Source: Bacteroidetes bacterium ADurb.Bin008
GTDB taxonomy: Bacteria > Bacteroidota > Bacteroidia > Bacteroidales > Tenuifilaceae
NCBI GenBank assembly: GCA_002071445.1
Contig: MWFE01000017.1
Span: forward strand, 1 to 64,000
Length of the DNA: 64,000 nucleotides
Direction: 5' to 3'
In this document: in pieces, positions 8,683 through 18,607 of the stretch
Layout: each line of letters begins with the position of its first letter
Position numbering within the stretch: position 1 is the stretch's first letter
The notes under the pieces: generated by a model
Database searches by the model: none
What the model saw: the letters and a program-made list of their open reading frames with translations, nothing else
Told to the model about the DNA's origin: nothing
Translations under genes and position numbers: made by a program

Positions 8683-11600
8683 CTATTGTACATTTTCCGA
8701 CTCAATGACCGCATCGTAAAGGACATCCTGAATTTTTGTTCTCACATCCAGCGTATTAAGCTTTTTATTATCGGCATCGGGGAAAATGCGGTTCGATATA
8801 AAAACGTAAATCAAATCGTAAGCCGGATCAACCCAAATCAGCGCTCCGGTAAAACCGGAATGTCCATAGCTCAACGATGTTGCGCTCTTGCTTGCGGGAT
8901 TAACCTTTTTGGGATCCGGCTCGGGTTTATCGAATCCAAGCCCTCTTCTTACCCCATTCTTGCAATTCACGCAGCTGGTGAACAGTTCAATGGTGGATGC
9001 AGGCAAAAATCTTTCCCCGCCGTACTCACCCTTGTTTAAAAACATTTGCAGCAGTTTGGCAAGGTCGTTGGCTGTGGAGAATAGCCCTGCATGGCCTGCC
9101 ACGCCCCCCATCAGCGCAGCTGCAGGGTCGTGAACATGCCCCCATAGCAGTTGCTTACGGAAATAGACATCGTTCTCCGTTGGCACTATAGACTCCTCGT
9201 TGAAACGTGTTAAAGGGTTGTAAAGGGTTCGGCTCATCCCCAGCTTATGGTAAAACGAGTCGAATAGGTGCTCCTCCTGATCTTTGCAGGTAATATTGCC
9301 AATTACCCTGTGTAAAAGGATAAAGCCCAGGTCGCTGTAAACGTAGGTGCCCTGTTTTTCAATGGGCGATTGCAAAATCCAGTGGATTACCGAATCCTTT
9401 ATCCCATCAGTGGAGTAAAGCCCCCTTGCCACTTCGTGCGGAAATTGGTACGATTGTGTGTGGTTGAGATATTTCCTGTTGGTGTAAACATGTTTATTCA
9501 GAAAACTATTGGGGCTAAGCTGGAATGGATAACTGTTGCTCAACTTGCCATTTCGTAGTTTTTGATCGGGGAAAAGATTTTCCAAAGTGCGAAGGTAGAA
9601 CGGTATCCATGGGGTTAAACCGGCCTGATGGAGGAGAATGTCCTTTATTGTCAGATTGTTAAATTTTGAAGTATCAGGTAGCGTAAGATATTCGCCAAGA
9701 GTGCTTTCCAGAGGCAAACTGTCTTTGGAGTACAAATCCATGGTGAGAAGCAGGGTAGAGGCTATCTTGGTTATCGAAGCCACATCGTACTCGGAGAAAT
9801 GGGTAACAGGTGTACTATTTGGGGAATATGTATGGTTTCCAAAGCATTTATTGTAAAAAACCACCCCTTTTTTTGCAGCCAGTATCTGCATTCCCGGGGC
9901 TGCTTGCTGCGCAATGGCATCAAGGGCAATGGAATCGATTCTGTTGAGAGTATAACTTGGTATATCCAACTCTTCGGGGATGGAATAGGCCAGCCTGAAC
10001 TGCCTGCCGGCATCCTTGCCGCTACCCAAAGGAAAACGTGAGTCAACCGTCACGGGCAATCGCCCGCCCACCTCTGTGCCGCCAAAGATAAGCTGCGCGG
10101 TAAGGCTTTGGGTGATGGGCGAATTGTCGTACGACACGATCAACCCTTTTATTGCATCAACCTTGGGCAATTTACCCAAAGCGTATGGAATACCAAAAAG
10201 TGCTAAAATCGTTGGCTTTACTTGTGATATTTCATCAACCAGAGAGGCCAGTTGAGGGGTTATGCCAAAATTTCGATCGGGTCTGGTTTTGATTGAGTGA
10301 AATCCAATAATAATCAGATTGTACGGTTCGAGTTGCCTTTTTAAATTTTTAATATCCTCATCAGCTGCGCTTTCATCGAGACTGAAGGTTGCCATGGGGG
10401 CATAGAGTTCCATTTGTTCCCTGAATGCCTTACCCTTATCCTTTCCTATTTCGATATAGGCAATATTTTGAGTATCAAGGCCCTGTATGGGAATAAATTC
10501 CTCCAAATTTTTCAGAACGGTGATGGCTTGTTTGGTTATATCACGTATGATTAGTTCAGACGAGGGCTGATTGAGGTCCTCAACCAAATTGCTTATCTCA
10601 ATGGGTTTGTAGTTTTCCAATCCGGCACTGTATTTAGCCTCAATTACCTTTCTGCATCGTCTTTCGATCTCCCCAATGGGAAACCTGCCCTTTTTCACTT
10701 CCCTTTCAATTTTATTGATAGACGCCTTTACATCCGACGGGAAAAGCAGAATATCGTTTCCCGCTTTAAGGGCCATGTAGTTTAAATCCGTAGGTTTATA
10801 AAAACTGCTTACACCCTTCATGTTCAATGCATCGGTGAAGATTAGCCCGTTGAATCCCAACTTCTCAACGAGCAGTGAAGTGACCACTTTGGGCGAGAGG
10901 CTGGCGGCCAGCTTTGCCTTTGGCTCCAGAGAAGGAATTTCCAGATGAGCCACCATTACTCCGGCAATACCACTCTCAATCAACTTTGTAAACGGATAAA
11001 GCTCGAGTGTGTCAATGCGTTCCGGAGAGTGATTTAGCTTAGGAAGTTTAAAATGTGAATCGGTGTCGGTATCGCCGTGACCCGGGAAATGCTTTGCACA
11101 GGCAATTATTCCATTGTCTTGCAATCCAAGCATATATGCCAATCCCTTTTGGGAAACCATTTCCTTTTCCTCGCCAAATGACCTAAAGCCAATTACCGGA
11201 TTATTGGGGTTACTGTTGATATCCACGTCAGGAGAAAAGCTGATGTGAACTCCCATCCGTTTTAGCTGGTGAGCAATGTCGGCGGCCATGTGATATATCA
11301 GGCGATTATCGTCCAATGCCCCTAACATTATTTGCCGTGGGTATGAAATAGTGCTGTCAAGCCTCATTCCCAGACCCCATTCAGCATCCATTGATATGAG
11401 CAGTGGTGTTTTGGCAAGGCTTTGGTAAAGATTGGTGAGCTGCGCCTGCCTTACCGGCCCCCCCTGAAAAAAGCATAACCCGCCAATTTTTTCCCTGGCA
11501 ACCAAATCGGCAATTTCGTCCACATGTACCTGATCTTTGTTCGAGTATGCTGCCACCATGAATAGCTGCGCTATTTTTTCCCTGAGCGAAAGGCTGTTCA

Positions 11601-11736
11601 TCACAGAGTCAACCCATTGGGTTGATTGTGGGGTCGAGGGATTAGGCATAGTTGCAGATGCATTTGCACCAATCAGCAGCGAGAGTGCTATTACAAAGAT
11701 TGTTACAGAATTTCTAAAAAAAGGCGAAGTAGTCAT
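8683..11736 (-). CDS. Exported GH3 beta-N-acetylhexosaminidase (NagZ-type) fused to a class C beta-lactamase-like serine hydrolase
   Basis: A 1017-aa protein with a signal peptide (about 1-28). Residues ~40-380 form a GH3 domain of the NagZ type: K215-H216-FPGHGDT, the D226-S-H228 acid/base dyad peculiar to NagZ enzymes, and nucleophile D302 in FTDALNMKG. A GH3 C-terminal-like domain follows. Residues ~600-1010 form a penicillin-binding/beta-lactamase domain with nucleophile motif S654-I-T-K657, a YSD second motif and HSGFTG as the third. NagZ removes GlcNAc from muropeptides, and the second domain could act on D-amino-acid peptides, so an exported peptidoglycan-recycling role is inferred. 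Such fusions are known in Bacteroidota. Confidence 0.88.
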   Translation of the reverse strand: MTTSPFFRNSVTIFVIALSLLIGANASATMPNPSTPQSTQWVDSVMNSLSLREKIAQLFMVAAYSNKDQVHVDEIADLVAREKIGGLCFFQGGPVRQAQLTNLYQSLAKTPLLISMDAEWGLGMRLDSTISYPRQIMLGALDDNRLIYHMAADIAHQLKRMGVHISFSPDVDINSNPNNPVIGFRSFGEEKEMVSQKGLAYMLGLQDNGIIACAKHFPGHGDTDTDSHFKLPKLNHSPERIDTLELYPFTKLIESGIAGVMVAHLEIPSLEPKAKLAASLSPKVVTSLLVEKLGFNGLIFTDALNMKGVSSFYKPTDLNYMALKAGNDILLFPSDVKASINKIEREVKKGRFPIGEIERRCRKVIEAKYSAGLENYKPIEISNLVEDLNQPSSELIIRDITKQAITVLKNLEEFIPIQGLDTQNIAYIEIGKDKGKAFREQMELYAPMATFSLDESAADEDIKNLKRQLEPYNLIIIGFHSIKTRPDRNFGITPQLASLVDEISQVKPTILALFGIPYALGKLPKVDAIKGLIVSYDNSPITQSLTAQLIFGGTEVGGRLPVTVDSRFPLGSGKDAGRQFRLAYSIPEELDIPSYTLNRIDSIALDAIAQQAAPGMQILAAKKGVVFYNKCFGNHTYSPNSTPVTHFSEYDVASITKIASTLLLTMDLYSKDSLPLESTLGEYLTLPDTSKFNNLTIKDILLHQAGLTPWIPFYLRTLENLFPDQKLRNGKLSNSYPFQLSPNSFLNKHVYTNRKYLNHTQSYQFPHEVARGLYSTDGIKDSVIHWILQSPIEKQGTYVYSDLGFILLHRVIGNITCKDQEEHLFDSFYHKLGMSRTLYNPLTRFNEESIVPTENDVYFRKQLLWGHVHDPAAALMGGVAGHAGLFSTANDLAKLLQMFLNKGEYGGERFLPASTIELFTSCVNCKNGVRRGLGFDKPEPDPKKVNPASKSATSLSYGHSGFTGALIWVDPAYDLIYVFISNRIFPDADNKKLNTLDVRTKIQDVLYDAVIESENVQ

Positions 11737-11793
11737 TTACAGAGGAAAGTTAAGCCTGCGTTTTTCTTTTAATGTTTTTTTACAAAAATCAAG

Positions 11794-11801
11794 CAAATAT
11801 A
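11794..11801 (-). promoter_or_regulatory. Candidate -7 element of the GH3/beta-lactamase gene
   Basis: Minus-strand TATATTTG (TAnnTTTG), about 57 nt upstream of the ATG at 11736. No -33 box at good spacing. Confidence 0.35.
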
Positions 11802-12018
11802 GCACTTGGCAATTGTCTTTCATACCATATTTTTCTATTTTGGGCGAACAGTTGGATATTGATGATGAATGATTGGCTTTGTGATGTAAAAGTCATTCAG
11901 TCGTTTACTTTTAAAAAATAGAAATCAACGTTGGAACAATTTGCTTTACAGTAGGGTAGTGATTAAACCATTGCCATATGGATAAATCAAAAATTTTAAA
12001 ATTTTAAAAAAACAAGTT

Positions 12019-15000
12019 ATGAGTCATTTTAGAACTATCCTGAATTTTTGTTTGGTAATGCTGTTTACCGGACAAATCAGTGCACAGGAAGCACGCTTAC
12101 TGCGTTTCCCGGCCATTCACGATCAGCAGGTGGTCTTTACCTATGCCGGCGATCTTTATACCGTTCCCCTTTCGGGCGGCATGGCACGTAAGCTCACATC
12201 CCATGTGGGTTTCGAAATGTTTGCCCGCTTCTCCCCCGATGGCAAGACCATTGCCTTCACGGGGCAGTACGATGGCAACACCGAGGTATTTACCATTCCT
12301 TCACAGGGAGGCGTGCCCCAAAGGCTAACCCACACGGCCACTTTGTCCAGGGACGACCTGTCGGACAGGATGGGCCCCAACAACATTGTAATGACCTGGA
12401 CTCCCGATGGGAAGAATGTTGTGTACCGTTCGCGCAAGCAAACGTTCAACGATTTCGTTGGTCATCTGTTCTCAGTTCCTGCAGAGGGAGGTTTGTCCCA
12501 GGAATTGCCACTCTCCACAGGAGGTTTTTGCTCCTACTCCCCCGACGGAAAGAAATTGGCATTCAATAGGGTATTCCGCGAGTTCAGAACCTGGAAATAC
12601 TACCATGGTGGCATGGCCGATGATATCTGGATATTCAATTTCGACACCAAGGAGGTGAAGAACATTACCAATAACATTGCCCAGGATATATTACCCATGT
12701 GGATTGGCAATGAGATTTTTTTCCTCTCCGACCGCGATCGCACCATGAATCTCTTCTCCTACAATCTCGAAACAGAGAAGGTTGAAAAGGTTACCCATTT
12801 CGACGATTTTGATATCAAATTCCCGTCGCATGGCGGAAACTCCATTGTTTTTGAAAAGGGCGGGTATCTTTTCCATTTCGATGCTTCGACCCGCGAGGTG
12901 AAGCAGATACCTGTGACCATTGCTACGGACAATCAGTACTCCCGTTCAGAGTATAAGGACGCATCGAAAAGGATATTCAGCTCCGGTTTAGCCCCCGATG
13001 GTTCAAGGGTGGTGTTTTCAGCCAGAGGCGATATCTTCACTGTTCCCGCCGAAAGCGGCATCACGCGCAACCTAACCCGCAGTTCCGGCGCGCACGACAG
13101 AAACGCCACCTGGTCGCCCGATGGTAAGCATATTGCTTATGTCTCCGATGCTTCGGGCGAGTACGAAATATATATTCAGCCTCAGGATGGAAGCGGTGCC
13201 CCCATTCAGCTAACACAAAATGGCAAAACCTACATTTTTGGCATTTCATGGTCGCCCGACAGCAAGAAGATAGCCTGGAGCAGTAGGGATGGGAAACTTC
13301 AATACATTGATGTACAGAGCAAAAAGGTTACGCAGGTGGAAAAGGGCGAGTACGATATTTCGTTTAGCTCCAACTGGTCGCCCGATAGCAAATGGCTCAC
13401 ATACACAATGCAGGACGAGAACAGATTTGCTGTTGTTTACATATACAACTTAGCCACCGGCGAAAAACATCCTGTAACCGATAGCTGGTACTCGTCGGCA
13501 CAACCATCATTTTCAAGCGACGGGAAGTATTTGCTCTTTACATCCGATCGCGATTTTAACCCAATTTACAGCCGAACGGAGTGGAACCATGCTTACTCGT
13601 CCATGAGTCGAATTTACATGGTTATGCTTGCCAAGGATACCCCATCGCCGTTTGCTCCCGAAAACAACGAGGTGAAAATAGAGGAGGAGAAGCCCAAGGG
13701 AAAAGGAGGTGACGAAAAGAAAGCGGAGGATGCCAAATCGGTTGATGTGAAGATTGATGTGGAGGGATTGCAGCAACGTACCGTTTCTGTACCCGTGGAT
13801 GTGGCGAATTACTGGAACGTTCAATGCGTTGACAATAAGATATACTACATGCAAATGGGGCAAATGGGTAGAAGGGGATCCACCAAACTATACGATTTGA
13901 AGAAGAAAACTGAAGTGGATCTGGGAGAAGGATTTGGATTCAGCATTTCGGCCAATAATAAGAAAATGCTGGTGAGCAAAGGCGGTCAGTATGCCGTTAT
14001 CGATCTACCATCTTCTGCCATTAAGATGGAAAAGACGATGGATCTTAGCGATATGAAGATGTGGGTAGATTATAGCGAAGAGTGGAAACAGATTTTTGAC
14101 GAGAGCTGGCGGCAAATGCGCGACTTTTTCTATGTTGAGAATATGCATGGTGTGGACTGGAAAGCCATGCACGATAAGTACGCAGTGCTTGTGCCATACG
14201 TTAATCATAGGGCAGATCTTACCTATATCATAGGTGAAATGATTGGCGAACTCAATATTGGCCATGCATACGTGAATAGCGGTGAGATGCCGAGTCCCGA
14301 CAGGGTTAAACTGGGGTTGCTGGGGGCCAAGATCAGCAAACATTCCAGCGGTTTCTTCAAAATCGACAGGCTGCTGGAAGGGGCACCCTGGAGCAGGGAT
14401 ATTCGTTCGCCACTCCTTGATGTGGGCGTGAATGTCAGCACAGGCGATTATATCCTTGCAGTGGATGGCTGCGATTTGAAAGATATCAATGATATTTACC
14501 AAACCCTTATTGGAAAAGCCGGACGCACGGTTGAACTGGTTGTAAACTCGAAGCCTGAAATGGCCGGTAGTCGTAAAGTGCTCGTTAAACCCATTGCCGA
14601 TGAGTCATCGCTATACTACTACTCTTGGGTTCAGAATAATATACGCAAGGTGAGCGAGGCCACCAATGGCGAGGTAGGCTATATCCATATCCCCGATATG
14701 GGCGTGGAGGGGCTCAATGAGTTTGTTAAGTATTTTTACCCACAACTCAACAAGAAGGGGTTGATTATAGATGATAGGGGCAATGGCGGAGGAAATGTTT
14801 CTCCCATGATCCTCGAACGGCTGAGCCGTATTCCCTATCGCGCCAAAATGCGCAGGGGCATTGATCATCCGTCACCCATTCCCGATCAAACGCACATTGG
14901 ACCAAAGGTGTTGCTGTTAGACAGGTACTCCGCCTCCGATGGCGATCTTTTCCCCTACGGTTTTCGTCAGTTGGGCCTTGGGCCCATCATCGGAACCCGT

Positions 15001-15276
15001 TCGTGGGGCGGGGTTGTGGGCATTTGGGGATCGCTACCCTTTGTGGATGGTGCCGATTTGCGCAAGCCCGAGTCCGCCAGCTACTCCTCCGAAACCGGCG
15101 ATTGGATTATCGAGGGGTGGGGGGTTGACCCTGACATTGTCATAGATAACGACCCATACAGGGAGTATTTGGGTATTGACGACCAGCTGAATAAGGCCAT
15201 AGAGGTGATCAAAGAAAACCTGAAGGACAGGAAGGGATTGCCCCCTGTTCCCAAAGGTCCTGATAAATCCAAATAG
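12019..15276 (+). CDS. Exported tricorn-type protease (S41 family)
   Basis: A 1085-aa protein with a signal peptide ending near ISAQ (residue ~23). Residues ~25-540 carry repeated WD40/PD40-type strands with recurring 'SPDGK' and 'SPDSK' turns, matching the two beta-propellers of tricorn. A lysine/glutamate-rich linker follows (~555-575), then a helical region with H710 (ENMHGVDW), a PDZ domain (~760-850) and the S41 catalytic core with GNGGGNVSP and nucleophile S973-D974 (SASDGD). Archaeal tricorn degrades peptides downstream of the proteasome; here the signal peptide points to the periplasm or surface, so scavenging of oligopeptides is likelier. Monocistronic. Confidence 0.92.
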   Translation: MSHFRTILNFCLVMLFTGQISAQEARLLRFPAIHDQQVVFTYAGDLYTVPLSGGMARKLTSHVGFEMFARFSPDGKTIAFTGQYDGNTEVFTIPSQGGVPQRLTHTATLSRDDLSDRMGPNNIVMTWTPDGKNVVYRSRKQTFNDFVGHLFSVPAEGGLSQELPLSTGGFCSYSPDGKKLAFNRVFREFRTWKYYHGGMADDIWIFNFDTKEVKNITNNIAQDILPMWIGNEIFFLSDRDRTMNLFSYNLETEKVEKVTHFDDFDIKFPSHGGNSIVFEKGGYLFHFDASTREVKQIPVTIATDNQYSRSEYKDASKRIFSSGLAPDGSRVVFSARGDIFTVPAESGITRNLTRSSGAHDRNATWSPDGKHIAYVSDASGEYEIYIQPQDGSGAPIQLTQNGKTYIFGISWSPDSKKIAWSSRDGKLQYIDVQSKKVTQVEKGEYDISFSSNWSPDSKWLTYTMQDENRFAVVYIYNLATGEKHPVTDSWYSSAQPSFSSDGKYLLFTSDRDFNPIYSRTEWNHAYSSMSRIYMVMLAKDTPSPFAPENNEVKIEEEKPKGKGGDEKKAEDAKSVDVKIDVEGLQQRTVSVPVDVANYWNVQCVDNKIYYMQMGQMGRRGSTKLYDLKKKTEVDLGEGFGFSISANNKKMLVSKGGQYAVIDLPSSAIKMEKTMDLSDMKMWVDYSEEWKQIFDESWRQMRDFFYVENMHGVDWKAMHDKYAVLVPYVNHRADLTYIIGEMIGELNIGHAYVNSGEMPSPDRVKLGLLGAKISKHSSGFFKIDRLLEGAPWSRDIRSPLLDVGVNVSTGDYILAVDGCDLKDINDIYQTLIGKAGRTVELVVNSKPEMAGSRKVLVKPIADESSLYYYSWVQNNIRKVSEATNGEVGYIHIPDMGVEGLNEFVKYFYPQLNKKGLIIDDRGNGGGNVSPMILERLSRIPYRAKMRRGIDHPSPIPDQTHIGPKVLLLDRYSASDGDLFPYGFRQLGLGPIIGTRSWGGVVGIWGSLPFVDGADLRKPESASYSSETGDWIIEGWGVDPDIVIDNDPYREYLGIDDQLNKAIEVIKENLKDRKGLPPVPKGPDKSK

Positions 15277-15305
15277 CTTTTTGCCACTTAATTTTAGATT
15301 AGGTG

Positions 15306-15336
15306 TTGGCTATGTAATTTTGTTTTTATACTTTTG
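15306..15336 (+). promoter_or_regulatory. Promoter of the tRNA-Ser/tRNA-Pro unit
   Basis: TTG (15306-15308), a 20-nt spacer, then TACTTTTG (15329-15336, TAnnTTTG). The predicted start lies about 30 nt before tRNA-Ser. Confidence 0.55.
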
Positions 15337-15372
15337 CCCCGCCTTTAAGGGCAAAGTACTGTGAACAGACAG

Positions 15373-15459
15373 GGTGAGGTGGGTGAGCGGCTGAAACCAG
15401 CAGTTTGCTAAACTGCCGTACTCGCAAGGGTACCGAGGGTTCGAATCCCTCCCTCACCG
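15373..15459 (+). tRNA. tRNA-Ser(GCT)
   Basis: A class II tRNA of 87 nt. The acceptor stem GGTGAGG pairs with CCTCACC, discriminator G at 15459; anticodon stem GCAGT/ACTGC with loop TTGCTAA gives anticodon GCT (15407-15409), decoding AGC/AGU. A long variable arm is followed by T-stem GAGGG/CCCTC with loop TTCGAAT. CCA is not encoded. Confidence 0.95.
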
Positions 15460-15533
15460 CTGTTTTTTACCAATTAACTGCCCCATTGCTTGTCGGTGTG
15501 GGCTTTTATTTAGGCCACAGGGTTATTTTTTTT

Positions 15534-15608
15534 CGGGGTGTAGCGCAGTCCGGTTAGCGCACCTGGTTTGGGACCAGGGGGTCGCAGGTTCGAATCCTGC
15601 CACCCCGA
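15534..15608 (+). tRNA. tRNA-Pro(TGG)
   Basis: A 75-nt tRNA. Acceptor stem CGGGGTG pairs with CACCCCG, discriminator A; anticodon stem CCTGG/CCAGG with loop TTTGGGA gives anticodon TGG (15569-15571). The T-arm has TTCGAAT. CCA is not encoded. It lies 74 bp after tRNA-Ser and directly before a terminator, so the two are probably one transcript. Confidence 0.95.
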
Positions 15609-15614
15609 CTACAC

Positions 15615-15640
15615 GGGGAGTAGAATTGCTCCCCTTTTTT
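15615..15640 (+). terminator. Rho-independent terminator after tRNA-Pro
   Basis: GGGGAG stem, 8-nt loop, CTCCCC, then six T. It starts 6 nt after the tRNA. Confidence 0.8.
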
Positions 15641-15672
15641 ATTTCCTACACTTCAGGAATCAAATAGTGAGT

Positions 15673-17904
15673 TTAAAACCGCCCCGCCAGTCTAAGGCTG
15701 ATATTGCGATGGGGCATGATGTCGCCCGGTCGACCCATGTACTCCGTGTTGTTCAGATTTTTAACCACCAGAGAAAGGTTGAAATGCCGTGTTATTTGAT
15801 ATCCGGTACTTATGTCGATAACGGCATACCCGCCATTCTTATCAAGCCAATAGTCGTAAAATCCGGGTAGAATGATCTCTCTGGTTTCGGGGTTGGTAAA
15901 CACATCATCAATCTCCAGGATTTTGGATTTCACAAAAATGGTCAATCCGAAATCAATGTTGTTTATGTTCGAAGTGATGCCAATCTTGCCCGAATGTTTG
16001 CGCCGGAATTTCAGGTAAACATCGGTATTCCTGTTGGTGTGTGGGTTATACTCCACAGGGTACATGAAAACGTATCCACCGTTGACGGTATTTTTAAATC
16101 TCCCGTAGGGGAAACTGAGATTAAACTCCAACTCTCCTCCATAAACCCTCGAATACTCAATATTGGTTGCCCTGAATCCCATTCCGCCGGGATAAAGTCC
16201 GAAAACGTATTCAATCATATCCTTATTCTGCGAGTAAAAAAGGGCGAGGTCAATCATGCCATTCATGGTTTTGGTGAGAATACCCTGTTTAAATCCCACT
16301 TCGGAGTTCCAGCCCGACTCGGCTTTGACAAAAGGATTGGGGAAAATCCTTACCGATCCCAGAGTCGTGGCGGCATGCTTCTCGGCTATGGAGGGGTAGC
16401 GATAGCCCTGCCCAAAGGAGATTCGAAGAAACGAGTAATCCTTGGCGCGGATGTTAACGCCCGCCCTGAACAGGGCAATGGGTTTATCTCTATCATTATC
16501 AAGCGCATTGTACTCCACCCTTCCTCCTGCAACAAGTTTTACCCTTGCCAAGGGTGTTAGATTCAACTGACCGTATGCAGCAAAGTTCTCGCCGGTGTGG
16601 TTTCCGTAAAACTCGGAAACAATTTGGCTCGAAAACCGGGTTAATCCCGAATTGATGTGCAGCCAATTATTGGCTTTGTACTCCATTTGGTACTCCGAAA
16701 AAATGGATCGGCCGGTACTATTGTTATTATGTGCCTCGGGAAAATCGTTTTGTACTGACTGCAATCGCATCCTCAAGTCGTGCGAAAACTTGCCGTTTCC
16801 CTTAAAACTAACATAGGGATCGAGGGCAATAAAAGAGGCATGCACAACAATAGCAGTGCTTTCACTTTGTTTTAGTGCTCCATCCTCTGCATTCTCCCAC
16901 AGTATAAAGTCGGTTTTATTCACCAGATTGCCATTGGCATTCATGCCGTATGTCAGCCCTTTTAGCTTATTGCTGTAACGCTTAACTCTAAATGTGAGAC
17001 GTCCCATAGATTCGTCGTTCAGCCTACGGTAGCCATTGTCCAGCAGGAAATGGCCTGAAACACCCATTTGGGTATTGCCAAATCGTTGAAGATGTGATAG
17101 GGATGCGTTGGTAAACACCCGAGGGGTGTCCCACCACACCCACTTACTTTGTCGGGGTTTGCCAAAGATGCCCGTTTCCACATGAAAATTGGTTTCGGGA
17201 TTCTCCTTGGCATCGGCGGTGCGGAAGTTTATCACTCCGTTCAGGGCCGATGAACCGTACAGTACAGATGCCGTACCCTTGATAATTTCAACCTGCGAAA
17301 TGCTTTCGAGTGGTAACGAGTACCACTTAACATCCCCGGCGTCGGCCGATAGGGCGGGAAGCCCGTCGATGAGCATCAGCACCCTGCTGCCGGCGCCATA
17401 GCTAAACCCGCTGCCACCCCTGATGGAGGCCTGTCCGTCCAAGACTTCAACGCCCGACGTTTTATTAATCAACTCCGTTGCATCGGCTATGTGGTTGGCA
17501 GATAGTAGTTTGGGCTCAATTACGCTCATGGAAACCGTTAGCTCCGAAAGTTTCTGTTCCACCTTGCTTGCGCTGATCACCAGCTGGTCTATTTCGGCTA
17601 CCTGAGGTTCCATGCCAATGCTCAGCGTTAGCGTATCGTGGGTAGGAATCGTTACCGTTTTAGTAATCGGACGGTAGCCGATATGCTGGAACCGCAATGC
17701 CATTTGCCCCGGCTGTGAGCGTATGAGAAAGTAACCGTCAGCGTCGGTAGTGGTGCCCTTTTGCTGTTTATAAAGAATGGTAACACCGGGAAGAGGCTCG
17801 AGAGTATTCAGGTCGTAAACCTTTCCTGTTACCACGCTTTGCGACTTAGAGGCTTCCACCATCAGGCAAAGCGAAAGCCCAATAAACAGCATTCTTAGGC
17901 GCAT
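15673..17904 (-). CDS. TonB-dependent outer-membrane receptor with CarboxypepD_reg-like N-terminus
   Basis: A 743-aa protein. Signal peptide ~1-22, then a carboxypeptidase-regulatory-like beta-sandwich (~23-105, VVTGKVYDLNTLEPLPGVTI), a plug domain (~115-225, containing IRGGSGFSYGAGSRVLMLIDGLP and ASVLYGSSALNGVINF) and a 22-strand barrel ending in LRLAGRF with a terminal phenylalanine. Smaller than SusC proteins and closer to the BtuB/iron-siderophore type; the substrate is unclear. Its ATG overlaps the stop codon of the upstream lipoprotein gene by one base (TAATG), so the two are translationally coupled. Confidence 0.9.
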   Translation of the reverse strand: MRLRMLFIGLSLCLMVEASKSQSVVTGKVYDLNTLEPLPGVTILYKQQKGTTTDADGYFLIRSQPGQMALRFQHIGYRPITKTVTIPTHDTLTLSIGMEPQVAEIDQLVISASKVEQKLSELTVSMSVIEPKLLSANHIADATELINKTSGVEVLDGQASIRGGSGFSYGAGSRVLMLIDGLPALSADAGDVKWYSLPLESISQVEIIKGTASVLYGSSALNGVINFRTADAKENPETNFHVETGIFGKPRQSKWVWWDTPRVFTNASLSHLQRFGNTQMGVSGHFLLDNGYRRLNDESMGRLTFRVKRYSNKLKGLTYGMNANGNLVNKTDFILWENAEDGALKQSESTAIVVHASFIALDPYVSFKGNGKFSHDLRMRLQSVQNDFPEAHNNNSTGRSIFSEYQMEYKANNWLHINSGLTRFSSQIVSEFYGNHTGENFAAYGQLNLTPLARVKLVAGGRVEYNALDNDRDKPIALFRAGVNIRAKDYSFLRISFGQGYRYPSIAEKHAATTLGSVRIFPNPFVKAESGWNSEVGFKQGILTKTMNGMIDLALFYSQNKDMIEYVFGLYPGGMGFRATNIEYSRVYGGELEFNLSFPYGRFKNTVNGGYVFMYPVEYNPHTNRNTDVYLKFRRKHSGKIGITSNINNIDFGLTIFVKSKILEIDDVFTNPETREIILPGFYDYWLDKNGGYAVIDISTGYQITRHFNLSLVVKNLNNTEYMGRPGDIMPHRNISLRLAGRF

Positions 17905-18320
17905 TACTTCGCTCTAAATGTCATTCGGATTTTAAAATCTTCATCGGGGTTGGCAGCATTGGGAAATGTTGTGGTAATTTTTAGCGAAGCGGAAGTCAAC
18001 TCTGCAATTTCAGTGGTTAGCGGAAAGTTCAGCGACTCCGACTCAATCACCAGTTCGGTTTCGTCCATGGCAAATCGCCAGGTCCCCGTGAAGTTCCCAA
18101 ATGTGCCCGTTCCGTCCTCATTAAACTTCACGTCGCCATTAAAGTTTTCCAGTAACCCCCCGGGCCCACTGGCGTCCAGCCCATTAACCAGGAGACTGTC
18201 GGATGCCCATGTGGGGCTTGTGAGCAATCTGAATCGCTCACTTGGCCCCTCTTCCTTTTGGCAATGGCAAAACGCAACCATTAGGGTTATTACAACTATG
18301 GCATAAGCAAATCTTTTCAT
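17904..18320 (-). CDS. Small lipocalin-like exported protein coupled to TonB receptor
   Basis: A 138-aa protein with a hydrophobic N-terminus ending in VAFCHCQKEE; C18 or C20 may be lipidated, though neither fits the lipobox well. The remainder is a run of predicted beta-strands with the order TSPTWASDSLLVNG, FNEDGTGTFGNFTGTWRF, MDETELVIE, which resembles the lipocalin-like small lipoproteins common in Bacteroidota. It is the first gene of a two-gene operon with the TonB receptor, so a role as surface or periplasmic accessory for the same substrate is inferred. Confidence 0.72.
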   Translation of the reverse strand: MKRFAYAIVVITLMVAFCHCQKEEGPSERFRLLTSPTWASDSLLVNGLDASGPGGLLENFNGDVKFNEDGTGTFGNFTGTWRFAMDETELVIESESLNFPLTTEIAELTSASLKITTTFPNAANPDEDFKIRMTFRAK

Positions 18321-18607
18321 GGCTGTTGATTTAGGTTAAATGCTGATGTTCAGTTATGTATATTGTATTTGGTTAAAACGATTGTTTGGTAAAGGTATGG
18401 ATTATTCTTAAAAAGTGTGGAGAATTTATTATATCCTTTCATAACGGATTTATTACTTGAAAATATGGATATCTAACGGTAGTTGATAGTAGTTAATGTT
18501 TACGGGAAAGGATTTTCAGACTGTTGAAAAATCGTAGCTCTTTCAAGGTGGGTTTATCAAAAAAATCTCGACAAACTTGTTAACTTTACAATCCTTATGA
18601 ATAAGCA

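Noticed and set aside
11537-11872. 111-codon plus-strand frame overlapping the start of the GH3/beta-lactamase gene
   Set aside because: Covers the signal-peptide region and promoter of the opposite gene and has no protein family features.
14005-14502. 165-codon frame antisense to the tricorn protease
   Set aside because: Inside a well-supported coding region; no motif.
15994-16560. 188-codon plus-strand frame inside the TonB receptor gene
   Set aside because: Antisense shadow of the barrel region; no promoter, no ribosome site, no recognisable domain.
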